Positions 11,451-22,319 of a stretch of 64,000 bases of DNA are shown here, in pieces. Origin of the DNA: Pinus tabuliformis (Eukaryota; Streptophyta; Pinopsida; Pinales; Pinaceae). The stretch is from contig CM062805.1 in NCBI GenBank assembly GCA_031772625.1, positions 804,479,592 through 804,543,591 on the forward strand. Reading direction: 5' to 3'. The position numbers and the translations under genes were made by a program. The notes beneath the pieces are model-generated. The model did no database searches. It saw only the letters and a program-made list of their open reading frames with translations, and had not been told where the DNA came from. Position 1 is the stretch's first letter. Every line of letters begins with the position of its first letter.

Positions 11451-13255
11451 AATTTTGGTATCAGAGACCATATTACAGTTTAACAGAGGAACTGTGACTG
11501 AAATTACATCATTGTGAAGCTCCAGGGTGCCACCTGCGAAAGATCGAGTATTGACATCTCTTCCCTTGCCCAGACTAAAAGTCATTTCTTACTGAGGTTG
11601 AGCTTATAGGTGTAGCCGTACCAGAGTTTGGTGGAACAATTCATGTTGTGAGAAACAATCATGTGAGATTGCTGGGCTGACAACAAATTTGTGAAGCGTT
11701 GCTGTAGAAATGGGTTTTCATTTAGCGGGTGATTAACCAACGACCGAACCTACGTATGAAGTGTTGGACAACATCATAAACACTAATGCATATGTCCTCA
11801 CTCTAAAGACACAATTTAAGATGCTAAAAGAAATCAGATCCATGAAGTAGTTATGCGTGAGGAATTTACATAATTTGAAGAAAGGAATTATAGTTGAAGA
11901 ATTCAGGAAAAGCTTCATCCTTGAAGATATGATTTTGCGCCTCGCTATGGTGAAAATTTCAAGCCCTATAAATTCTGTTGCCTTCCTTGTTGTTCTGTAA
12001 TCCAACTCTGTGAATTCTCGTATCCATCCCGTGTTGGTTTAATGTGCCATGAGAGCAACTGTAAGTGCAATGTTGACCGTTTTGAAGTTCACGAAGTTAG
12101 AACTTATTGCGCAAGAAACAATATAATATATGTTGCATGGTGTTTTTAAGGATGGAACGTATATGGAAATTGTTATATATATATATATAAAAGTATAAGG
12201 TAGGCCATACAACGTAATATTTTATTGGTATTTTGAAGTAATAAAAAGGTTTTTGAGGTTATGAGAGTTAATGAGCACTTAAAGCACTCATATAAAACTT
12301 ACATTTAAGAGTATGGCTTTTTATGAGTGTTTGGAGTAATTAGAAAAAGGGAAATGATAAATGTACGGAGACAAAAAGTGATTAAAAAGGTGTAATTTTA
12401 CCTTTTTAATTATGTGTTCCAAGTAGGAGGATTATGAGGGAGGGGATTTATATGGAAATTTGCAAAAGAGTTATGTTCTATGTTTTTAAGCACTTTTATA
12501 AAGGGTGATATCATAAGGGATTTTTTTGACATAATTCCCATTGATTTATGAAAGGAGAGTTATGTTATAAAGGTTGAGTCAAATAAAAGAAAGTTATTGA
12601 AAGTCTTGATATTTTTTCACTAGTGAATTTGAGAGTATTTTTGAGTTGAGTAAAATTTGAGTGAAATTAAAATTTGAGTTATTCTACAAAAGGGTGCATT
12701 TTCGATCGTACCCGACACCCAAGGTTCACTAATGCAGAATTGATGTAAAATCCTAGAGTCAAAAGGAAATTTAGAGTCAAGTCAAAAGTGTCATTGATTG
12801 TAATGGGTGCATGATTGGTGGAGCCCGACACCCAAAGTCTGGTCAAAGTGTTGTAAGGATAATTTGAAGAGTTACTGCAGTTGTTGTTTGCAGCAAAAAG
12901 GAGCAAGAAGTGCTCTGGAGTAAGGTTCAAGTGAAGTGAACCATTGGCCAAGTTCAAAGGAGATAACTTGGTAAAGTATTTCAATTGTAGGTTACAGTGA
13001 ACAAGGTGAAGTTCACGAAAGAAGATGAAGATGGATCGAGAGAAAAGTCACATTGATAACATAGCAGTTAGCATTGTTGATAAAGAGAAAGAGATATTTG
13101 AATAAAAGGCATGACTTGACATGCTAATGGATTTGTTATTAAGACAGAGACACAGATTGGTAATAAAGCGAATAGTTAAATGGCCAATTAAACAGTTGAT
13201 GGAAGGAAGACTGAACCACAAACCGAAAGTTTTAGAAGCAGACACATATATACAT
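11451..13255. other. Decayed possible retroelement leader and unassigned DNA
   Basis: The first 600 bp follow the primer site of the LTR at 10966-11450 and would be its leader and gag region, but no gag motif can be read. A short (TA)n run lies at 12174-12190. Near 12705 and 12820 the words 'cccgacacccaa' recur about 115 bp apart. Nothing else is recognisable, and the frames listed by translation (for example 12984-12679 minus) look random. Confidence 0.35.
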
Positions 13256-13259
13256 TTGT

Positions 13260-14498
13260 GAACTAGAGCGCTGGTGCACTAAGATGTCTATTAAAAAAAA
13301 GCTTAATACCTACATTAATCATCAAACCAGGGTAAGTATGTTTATTTCAAGAATGTCAGCATTGTATATGCAAGTGAATTCAGAGGCCAATTCATAATGA
13401 AATGATTTGGAATTGTTGCAATGACTAATATATATTTCTCTAAGTTCAATCCAAACAATTTTGAAAGAAATCTTTAAAGCACTTTCAAATCTACTTAATC
13501 TACTTTGCAAGAAACTGAATCGAAATGCAAGTAAAAAGGATCACTCTTAGCAATCTAACTAGTATTGACACTAATTCATTTAGCAGGAAGGAAATCTACA
13601 ACAATTGAACATCAAGTAACTATGTAAACATCTCATGGAAAGCAATCAACTATAACCTTGAGATCTATGGTAATATTACTTTAGAATGAATAATAATCGA
13701 ATGCTTAAATTAACATAATCAATTCGGTAAAGATTATCACGCAAATGTAGCACACAAGCAGATCTAGAATCTTGTCTGAACAACAAACGCAAATCAGAAT
13801 CATCAATCCTCACAACAATCAGAATAGTGCTAACTTCACAAACTAATAGTAATAAACGATTATAAGAATAAACATAAATAAATATAACACAATTGAAGCA
13901 GTAGATCTCCTATCGACTGGGCCCAAAGTCTCTATAATTCCCCGCTGAAAGATATTCAGAATAAGATTATATATGAAACACCATCTTCTTCATTAAAATT
14001 GATAATAGAGTTACAACGTCATAGTAATGAAAGTATTATGTGTCCAAAAAGAATAGTTAAAATCTTAAAATTTCTAACTAGCTATTCAATTCTCCCGATG
14101 GCTTTATATAAATTTTGGAAAGATAAATGGATAGAAGCGAATCCTCAAGATTAGGGGATCCTTAGGATTTCGTAACCCTCAATCTGATTTCATCACAGAA
14201 TAGAATTGGTCCTTCTGGTGTTCCGTTTTCCTCCATAATCAAGACATTGTCCTTTCCCTTTCCTGGCCACTGCTATTCTGTCATTTGAACAACAATCATT
14301 CAATCCATGTCCTTGCATATAAAGATAGTGAAAGTTATTTTTTCATGCCCAAATTTACCCAATTTTTTAATAATTGATTTTACCCAGCTTCTACTATTGT
14401 TTCTTCTATATTTATTCCTAAAATGAAGATAAACACATAAAAAAAATGATTAATTAAGCTATTACGAGGAGAAAACATACCTTTTCCACAACCCAACA
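13260..14498 (-). repeat. 3' LTR of old Athila-like element 3 (left border uncertain)
   Basis: The right edge is placed at 14498. On the minus strand a TGTTGGGTTG start follows a short purine stretch, the same layout as the element at 54239-55111, where TGTTGGGCACC follows a purine tract. The interior shares an ordered set of words with that LTR: a 'tgggccca' stretch near 13920 versus 54550, and 'cttcattaa..gataatagagttacaac' near 14000 versus 'cttattaa..gaataatgttgttacaa' near 54620. The left border was not resolved. Sequence is strongly diverged, so the element is old. Confidence 0.5.
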
Positions 14499-15633
14499 TA
14501 CTCCCATGCTTACCTTTTTGCATGTCCTCATGCAATAAGAAGGTTGAGGTGTAGTTGGGTCAAGGAATAAGTAGGATATGCTTCCTCCTTATACAGCCTA
14601 AAACCTTTTTTTTTTGTTTGAGTACTGCAAAATCCTGGTTCACTCGGTGATCTAGAAAGTTATAATCACTGTAATACCCATCAGGAGGATACTAAATAAT
14701 CAGACTTTTGTATCAGCACACTATCCAGTCGGGGCCCATGCTTAGGGCCATATTGCTATATTTGTGTAGGCGAGTAGAGGTAGCTTTGAAATTTCTAAAC
14801 CCAAATGGCTCCCTGTTCCTGACATTGTTATTGGAGGCTTCCCATCTTTGTCTTGCTGCAGACAAAGCTTCTTCTTTAATTTCTTGAAATTATTCATTTC
14901 TTGCCTGTATGATGTCTGTATGGAGTGGTTCTAATTGGCCCACAACACCTGTTCATTTCATGAACTATTTATGATGGATAGGAAGGTGTAGGGGTTTTTT
15001 GGGTTCTCCCCTAACCCATAATTCTATACCATATTCCCTCTTTTGAAAAGTATTATGGGTTTTAGCCCATTTAATCTAATTAGTGGAAAAGGAAAGAAAA
15101 TCTTGACATTGGATATCCCTAATGAAGGGGCCAATATTACTATCTAAGTCATCCTCTAAGAAAAAATTGTGCATATACAATTCACATAAAAGGGGTTGTA
15201 CCTGTACATTTTGTTCTTTGAAACATTTAACAAAGTCTGCAGTGGTCTTAATTTCCACTGACTTACCAGCCTTAACGGCTTTAACCTTCAGTAAGAGGTA
15301 TCTTTCTAACAATAATAATGCATAATTGGTGGCAGGTGCTCGACATGACAAGTCATCTGAGTAGAGAGAGAAAATAGTCTCAATTTTCTCCTTAGCCTTC
15401 TACAACTTGGCCTGTGATTTTTTGACTTTCTTCTATTCATCTTTGTAATTATCGAAAGTCTCATCCTTTGTGATAGTAAGTGCCTAAAATTTATTTCGCA
15501 ATTCCTGATGTACTTGTAGTGGCACTACTTCTTTATGTTGAGCCAACTCATGTTGAGTCTTGGCTAGTTTGTTTTGCAATTTTATAATGACCACTTCCCT
15601 TACCAGAGGAATGTAGTCAGGTGTTTCCTCTAT

Positions 15634-15963
15634 CTAGACTTCATCATCCTGTGTTACCATTGAGTCAGTTTGAATAGCAGCCTTAGCCGCTTCTTGGGTC
15701 ATACAACAATCATCTTGGGTGTTTCCTTTAGTATCAGTTTGAATAGGAAATTCAATTATTCTTTGGGGCATATGGAAGTCTTCCTGAATATTCTCTGCAA
15801 AATTGGTTTGGACAGCAACATCAATATTGGGGAAGTCTGTTTGGGTTTCCATTGGGCAAACGCAAGGATCTTCTATTTGCATTTCACTACTCTTTAAAAG
15901 ACATTGCTCTATTTTGGGTTCCTTTTGAACAAACCAAAGGGGTTTCAGTCTAGGTTTCAACAT
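15634..15963 (-). repeat. 23-residue protein repeat with Q-T-[DN] motifs
   Basis: In the open stretch of the ORF3 linker, the motifs E-T-Q-T-D, A-V-Q-T-N, P-I-Q-T-D and A-I-Q-T-D start at residues 39, 50, 73 and 96 of the 109-residue stretch. The last three are spaced exactly 23 residues apart, so the DNA is a 69-bp in-frame repeat, now diverged. The core [TVI]-Q-T-[DN] matches the known ligand motif of the dynein light chain LC8 hub. That function is inference only, and the other two ORF3 copies lack these motifs. Confidence 0.6.
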
Positions 15964-16719
15964 CTTCCCAAGAGAAGTGTTCTATTTGGGTTCCTAAGGT
16001 CTCCAATTTTGTTTTCAATTTCTGAACCCTAATTGCTTCCTTCAACTATTCTCTCGGTTACTTAACTATTTTATTTTGCTTCCTGTACTTCTTAAGAAAC
16101 TTCTTCAATCTATCCTTATATGTTTTATTTGTCATGAGGTCTTTGATCAGTGGTGGCACAAATGTATTTACTTCATCTTCATGTGGAATTGTGCCAATAT
16201 TAGGATGGGTTCTAATGGAACCATGTCTTCCAATGGATTCTCACCTTCCAGGTCTTTTTCTTCATGAGATTCCCTCTCAGGAGAATCCAATGGAATGGTG
16301 TCTCATGAGAAATTATCATTTTCAGGGTATTCTTCTATATGGGCCTCGTCCTTTGGGGACTTGATAAAAATAATGTCCCTTGGTTGATTTTCATCCTCCA
16401 GGGTTTCTTTTGTAGGGTTTTCCTTCATTGGGTGTTCCAGTGGAACAGTAGCTTCTATTTGATTTCCATCCCCAAGGGTTTCCTCTGCATGAACATTTGC
16501 TTTAAGGGGTTTCTCCATAGAAGGAGTTGGTTCCCTCTGTCCCTCCAAATTATCAGTAAATGGCAAGGTTTCAGCATGACCAGAACTACTAGCAGGAGCA
16601 GACTAGTTAGGGGCATAATTTTTCCCTTCAGAATTTCCAGATAGCTCCCTTCCTTCAATAAATGTCCCCATATTCTCCAGTACTCGGGAAACCTCTTCCT
16701 CATATTCTTGCAAAGAGTC

Positions 16720-16724
16720 ATCTT
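16720..16724. repeat. Target site duplication of the Copia element, left
   Basis: ATCTT directly precedes the left LTR, and the same five bases follow the right LTR at 40094-40098. This shows that 16725-40093 arrived as one insertion. Confidence 0.95.
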
Positions 16725-16963
16725 TGTTGGCATTATGATTATGGTATGGCTCTATGTCACAGATGTTGTACTTGATGGCAACACCCTCAAGTGGCTCTAA
16801 TCAGGCTCTCAAAATGTTGAAAATTAAGAAGTACGCAGGAGAATAGTTCAGAAGATGCGTACACGCAGGCCCACTGTGAAGGAACTGCGGCCACCCACGC
16901 AGGTCACCCGTTTAGAGGGTGCGTACCCCCAGTTTCACTTACTTCAAGGCAGAGAAGCGCGTT

Positions 16964-16969
16964 CACGTG
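16964..16969 (+). promoter_or_regulatory. CACGTG (G-box) in the Copia LTR
   Basis: The palindrome CACGTG lies 173 bp upstream of the TATA box. It is kept in the other LTR (38790-38795, same 173-bp spacing) and in the diverged solo LTR (42940-42945, 96 bp upstream of its TATA box). In plants this box binds bZIP and bHLH factors; that it works here is inference. Confidence 0.5.
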
Positions 16970-17136
16970 GGGTTTCCTATGTTTGGCCCGTGGTATTTAG
17001 CCCGCCGCTCTTGATTCTATGGTTTTGGCCCCTGGTATTGTTTTATATTATTATTATTATTATTGAGCCCCATGTTTTTGGGCCCCTGGTATTGGTTATC
17101 TATGGTATTGATCCATGATTTTAGGAGGAGCTTGCC

Positions 17137-17144
17137 TATATAAA
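17137..17144 (+). promoter_or_regulatory. TATA box of the Copia 5' LTR
   Basis: TATATAAA within 'cttgcctatataaagcaaagg', identical in the 3' LTR (38963-38970) and in the solo LTR (43036-43043). It is the likely core promoter, with U3 upstream of it. Confidence 0.75.
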
Positions 17145-17339
17145 GCAAAGGAGATCACTTGGCTAAGTATCTTTTGCAAATTGAATATCTTAAGATCTGA
17201 AATATTGGGTTATTGCTTTAAAAACTTGATCTATATGAAAGTGAAGTTAAAAGTGAATCTGTGAAGGGTGATCTCTTGAGCGCATGATCAGATCTGGGCA
17301 TCCGACTAACTATAGCACACTGGTGAACTGCCAATTCGG

Positions 17340-17720
17340 CCCTAATCAGAAGTACGCAGGTGATTAACGGTGAAAGTGCGTGGGTACGCAGAGCAGAAAC
17401 AGGAGAGTCGTGTGTGTACGCAGAGCAGAAGAAGGGGAACTGCATGGGTACGCAGATCAGAAGAAGGAGAACTACGTGTGTACGCAATGCGATAGAGGTT
17501 CAGGTGCGTACGCACAGTAAAAGTACGCGGCGCGATAGTATCTATGAGTGCGTGGTTTCAGTAGCAGTACGCGGCGCGATAGTGTCTCTGGGTGCGTACC
17601 TGCAGTAACAGTACACAGCGAGATTGAAGAAGCAGTGCATGGGTACGCGGTGCAGTAGAAGGCTCTCTGCGGGTATACGCAGGGAAGCAGAAGGTGAAGT
17701 GCGTAGCAACACTGGCTAGA
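17340..17720 (+). repeat. 'acgcag'-rich short repeats inside the Copia LTR
   Basis: Words of the form 'gtgcgtgggtacgcag' and 'tacgcggcgcgatag', alternating with 'agcagaag', recur more than ten times downstream of the TATA box. The right LTR has the same array (about 39170-39545) and the solo LTR has a shorter one (about 43215-43420). The array is rich in CpG, and many LTR-LTR differences here are of the C/T type expected from cytosine methylation. Confidence 0.75.
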
Positions 17721-18268
17721 GAAAGAAAAACTGCGTATCTGTCTTAAGATCTTCTGTTGACTGAATTTTTTTGTTGATAAGGTGTTCTGGGTTTAGTTCT
17801 GTTACTGTTGATCTGGTTACTGCAGTTGACTGTGTAATTTACATGTACTTGATGATCATTTGATGTTTATGGATCCAGTTTGAAAATTTATGAAAAGTGA
17901 TCCTTGTAAGAAAAGAAGTAGGGGGTTGTAGCTCCCTTCCAGGAGAGACTGGAAAACGAGAGAGAGTTGTAGCTCTCTGCAGGTTGCAGCCTGTGTACTG
18001 GTAAAGGACTGCACCAGTACAAAATCATTGTAAAAAGAGTTTCTAATTTGAAAGAAGATAGAGACATATTGCAGCAGGTGGTTTTCACCCACATTGGGTT
18101 TCCACCTTATATCTGGTGTTCTTTGGTGTGACTATCTGTCTTTCTTGTTCATGCTCATTATTTTATGGTACGGATATGCAAAAATAATTCAAAGTATAAA
18201 TAAGGAAGATTTTTTAAAAGAACTTGATAATACTGATTCCCCCCCCCTCTCAGTATTATTTCCAACAA

Positions 18269-18281
18269 TTGGCATCAGAGC
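18269..18281 (+). other. Primer-binding site of the Copia element
   Basis: 'ttggcatcagagc' starts one base after the 5' LTR. It is close to the common plant form 'tggtatcagagc', complementary to the 3' end of initiator Met-tRNA. Confidence 0.8.
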
Positions 18282-18326
18282 AGGTCCTTCGGAGAAGCTT
18301 GATCGCTTGAAGGAAGATCATTCATC

Positions 18327-20170
18327 ATGAGCAACTACGAGAGGGAAGCATCAATCAGGCCACCAATTTTTGATGGGACAAACTTCAATTATTGGAAGGT
18401 AAGAGTTACTGCCTATCTTCAATCTCTTGGTACAGTAGTTTGGGACATCATAGATACAGGCTACACTTTTCCTTCAGCTACTCCTACAGATACGACTGAA
18501 AAGAAGAAATATGAAACAAATGCTAAAGCAGTCAATACTTTGCTAGGATGCTTATCTCAAACAAAATTCGTAAAGGTTATGCAATATAAATCTGCAAAAG
18601 AAATATGGAACAAGATTGTCTTGAGCTACGAAGGAGATGAATAGGTAAAGCGTGCTAAACTTCAAACACTCAGGATCCAGTATGAGAATCTCAGGATGTA
18701 TAATGATGAAAGTGTGGCTAAGTATTTTCTTCGGGTAGATGAGTTTGTTAATTGCATGAAAAACCTGGGTGAAGAAATAAAAGAGGCTTTTGTGGTTGAA
18801 AAAGTTCTAAGATCATTGTCCCCCAAGTTTGAATCTAAAGTGTCTGCAATAGAAGAAAAGGAAAATCTACGAATTCTTACTATGTCTCAGCTACACGGAA
18901 TTCTAACTGCTTATGAAATGAGAAAGGGAGGTCCATCAGACAGAAGAGAAGCTGCTTTCAAGGCTTCAGGCAAAGGAGATTATTATGAAGCAAGTCACGT
19001 GCCAGAAGAAGAAGAAGAAGAATCAAATTTTGTCAGAAATCTTCAAAGGGGTTCTGGGAGGTTTAGAGGTAAGTTACCTTTTAAATGCTTTGCTTGTGGA
19101 AGAGTAGGTCATTATGCTGCAAAATGTCCTTATAAGGATAAAGGAAAGGAACCTGCTAGATGGAACAAGAAACAGAGTGCAAATAAGAAAAGCTACTACA
19201 CTCATGAAGATAGTGATGGTTTATCAAATAATGATGAAGATGAACGAGGTAATGACTATAAACTGTTAATGGCATTTGAAGATGATGATTATATGGATGC
19301 TATAGATGTGGATAGCCTTTATGAAGATATTACTAAACTCAAGAGATGTATAGAAGAAAAGAATATGATCATTGATACTCTACAATTTCAAATTGATGAA
19401 AAAGAGAAACATCTTGAAAAATTAGAAGGTGAAATTGTTGGTCTTAGAAAAGAGATTGAAAAAACAAAAGCTATTAATCTTAAGTTTGTCAAAGGATCTG
19501 AAACTTTGGATGAGATTATCAATGTACAACGTTCTCCACTAAACAAGACAGGTCTGGGCTATAATGGAGAAACTTCTCAAGCATCCACCTCAAAAAGTTA
19601 TCTTGATGCAGCAAGAAGGAATGAGCAAAAGTACAATGGAGACCATCAGGTAAAGCAGGGACGAATTGCAAACAGAGACTATCAGGGGCAATCCGTCTTA
19701 AGGGTGAACAAAAGCTACAACCAGCCGCAGGTAAAATCTTCTCAATTTTGTTCAAGAACAGATGACAATAGAAATTACAATCATTTGGCCAGTAGATTTG
19801 ATAACCGCAGAAGTTTCTTCAATGGACAATGTTTCTCTTGCCATAACTTTGGTCACAAAGCAGCTCAATGTGTTGCATATAAAACAATCATGACTAGAGA
19901 AGCTCAAAAACAAAGAAGTATGACCGAGATTGCAAAAAGGACCTATAACAACTTTTCGGCTCTTGAAAATGAAGTTGAATGTTGTATTTGCAATACATTT
20001 TCTCATAAAGATTCTGAATGCAAGAGCAGGTTTCAGCAGGCAAAGGAACAAACCTTAAGCACCAAAACATGGAGAATAAAGGAACCACAAACAGAAAGAT
20101 GTGGGATAGCATTTTATGCAGAAGGACAGGAAAATCTATGGTACATTGACAGTGGATGTTCGAAACATAT
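18327..20170 (+). pseudogene. Copia gag and start of protease
   Basis: Gag capsid and nucleocapsid region, followed by the first part of the protease. The start (atg at 18327) is the first after the primer site. The N-terminal stretch with P-P-I-F-D-G-T-N-F-x-Y-W-K is typical of plant Copia gag (DUF4219/UBN2 type). Three Cys/His knuckles follow: C-F-A-C-x4-H-x4-C, C-F-S-C-x4-H-x4-C and C-C-I-C-x4-H-x4-C. A charged coiled-coil stretch lies between the first and second. It ends in the aspartic protease motif D-S-G-C-S-K-H-I, immediately after which the Athila-like element is inserted. The frame running on to 20228 is inserted LTR, not Copia. It is a fossil with about one break besides the insertion. 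Confidence 0.9.
20166..20170. repeat. Target site duplication of Athila-like element 1, left
   Basis: CATAT directly precedes the left LTR and is repeated at 35194-35198 directly after the right LTR, where the Copia protease text resumes. Confidence 0.95.
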
Positions 20171-22280
20171 TGGTGGGCTCCAGTATTGTAGCAATAATGC
20201 TACAACTCCTGGGGCTTCCTATCTCTAATTTTATCAACCCGGTAGTTCGTACAAACTTGGAAGCGACGGTGCTGTATGCACAAGTACTAGCTCTTGTCGC
20301 AGCTGTCACTTGGTCAGCTGGCACAAGTCCGCTAGGGCTCAAGCCAACTTCTATATGCTCTCAGAAGAAGCTTGCTAAATGATGGACGAGGGCTATCTCA
20401 AAGGAAGTTAATCTACTTTGCAAAAATGAACTGAAAGCCAACCAAAACATGGAAACCCTAGTAAACCCTAATCTGACTAGTTTAACCTCTATGATGCAAT
20501 GGGTGGAGTGCAAGTGTCTGGAAATGATGCCATTACTTCTAATGATGTGAAATGCATGAACTTAGATTGCTTCTATTGAAAAGAACATGTTTTTGTATTT
20601 TTGCTTAAATAGTTGGAGTGATGATGATTTTGTTTCTTATTAGGGTTTGGTTGTGCAGAGGTGGTGCGAAAGGAAGGAAAGATTGGGAAAGGTCAGGGGG
20701 GCTAGGAGAGGTCCCAGGGGATCCTTAGCATCAGTCTACAGAAGTCTACAACGTTCGGATGCTCGGCAACCAAGTTTGCAGGCTTCTACAGGATGTCTGC
20801 AGGGGATCCTACAGGAAACTCAGGGATTCTACAGGAAGTCTGCTAACTTCTACAGGATGCTCAACCATGGGAGTTTTAGGTGATGGTGAAGTGATGGAGT
20901 GGTATGGGTGGATAGGTAAGGTGGAGATGGAGCTGTGATGGCTCAGGGACAGAGAAATAAGATGGAGAAAGAGTGCATGAAGTTGGTTGGTGGATAGGAG
21001 GATGGAAGCAACGAAAGGTCAAGAAAATGGAGTTACGTGGACAATGGAAGAGTTGGAAGGTGAACGAGCTGAACAGAGGTCGAGTAGATGGCTTTAGGCG
21101 TGGTTAGGATGAAGAAGAAGGAAGTGGAATGATACCGAGCAGTGTAAATAAAACAAATTGCTTATGTCTTGCACCAAAAACGAGAATCCATTAACTTATG
21201 CTACCTGTGCTATTAAACCTATGAACAACAATGTAAACCGAGAAAAGAAGTTGTGCATGGAGTGAAAATGAAGAAGTATGGTTCAAGATAAAAAGTGCAT
21301 GGATGGATCTTCAATGAAAATGACTATGTTGCAGCTTGCATGGAAGTAAAAGACTGCGTTCTTTTTGGTGGTTGATATTGACTACACCCCAATCCCTAAA
21401 CAGAGATGGCAATGAAGGCAATAACAACCTTTTTCTTGGAGCTCTAGTGAATTACAAACCTCCTATTCTAATCTAAGCAACTGAAAGCGTTTTAATCATA
21501 AACTAATCCTACTCAATTCTCATTAACGAAATCAAATCAGCAGATTGTGTTCTTGAAATGCATATCAAACAAAGAAACAAAGTGCTGGAAAGAAAGGCAA
21601 ATAACATTACAAGAAGAGGAGGTCTATTGCTCTCAGGTTGGGCCCTAACCTGAGAGCTATAGCTCCCTTAAAAGCTCAGAATTAGATCCAAATGTACTTG
21701 CCTTTATTCATAATCAAAAGTCTAATGTCATGCCAAAACTGGCTTACAAAACAAACAAACACCGAGCTGTAACTCGTGCTCAGAAATTACAATAGTAATT
21801 CAAAAGGTCAAAAAGCTTCCAACAAAGGCTACGACCTTCATATTTATACACAATGAAGATCAAGCTGGCTTCCTCCCTTCGTGGAGCTTGGTTGTCCAAC
21901 TAAAAGTCAAACTGCTGTAAAACTGTTGATCCTGTAGAACGTGTTGGCTGCCTTTAAGCTCGGTGGGGAGAGCTGTTGGAGCTTGGAGTTAAGGTGACAA
22001 TCACGAGGGAAGTCATTTAAGGCTGTAGACAACCTCCCTATAAACCTGCAATGCCACCTTTGTTGTCTCCTTGTCTCCTTCTGCGTGGTCTTTTGCTCTC
22101 TTTAATGCCAAAAACCTGAAATTATCATGTATTAGCCACATAGATATAATTCCTGCCCTTCTTCCTACAAACAACACGAATATACTAAGAAATGAATGCA
22201 TAAGTGATAAAAGATGAATGGTTGAGCAAGGTAAGTAGGCCAATATGAGCCCAAATTGTACCAAAAATTGGGGCTCATCA
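20171..22280 (-). repeat. 3' LTR of Athila-like element 1
   Basis: 2110 bp, near-identical to 33085-35193. It contains several 'tctacagg' words (about 20730-20860) belonging to the motif family that recurs through the whole element. A 28-bp stretch near 20400-20440 with 'aatctactttgc' and 'aactgaaag' also resembles the leader repeats at 32790-32810. Confidence 0.95.
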
Positions 22281-22292
22281 TCACCCCCCAGC
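22281..22292 (-). other. Polypurine tract of Athila-like element 1
   Basis: On the minus strand 'gctggggggtga' lies directly before the 3' LTR, in the position where plus-strand DNA synthesis is primed in this family. Confidence 0.75.
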
Positions 22293-22319
22293 TAAAATAT
22301 TTGCTCATCCTTGAGCAAC

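Larger units (their letters stand above)
14499..16724 (-). pseudogene. ORF3 fossil of Athila-like element 3 (C-terminal part)
   Basis: Read on the minus strand, this is the part nearest the 3' LTR. It comprises an acidic, Pro/Glu-rich stretch (about 16566-16303), a linker with Gln-Thr-Asp repeats (15963-15634), a heptad-like coiled-coil stretch (about 15600-15370) and a helical C-terminal domain (15351-15076). The last aligns with the same domain of the other two Athila-like copies: Y-A-L-x-L after a short Pro-Ala stretch, then L-x-E-x-Y-x-H-N. No membrane segment or signal peptide is visible. It carries several breaks and is cut at its upstream side by the Copia insertion. Homology with the other two is inferred by eye from domain order and short motifs. 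Confidence 0.6.
16725..18267 (+). repeat. 5' LTR of the Copia element
   Basis: 1543 bp, TGTTGG at the start and CCAACA at the end. It matches 38551-40093 along its full length with no net length change. It includes a CACGTG box, a TATA box and a cluster of 'acgcag' repeats (described separately). The extreme 3' end has a C run followed by 'tctcagtattatttccaaca', also shared with the solo LTR at 42749-43906. Confidence 0.95.

Noticed and set aside
20171-20228. Copia gag frame extending to 20228
   Set aside because: The last codons lie inside the inserted LTR and are not part of Copia.
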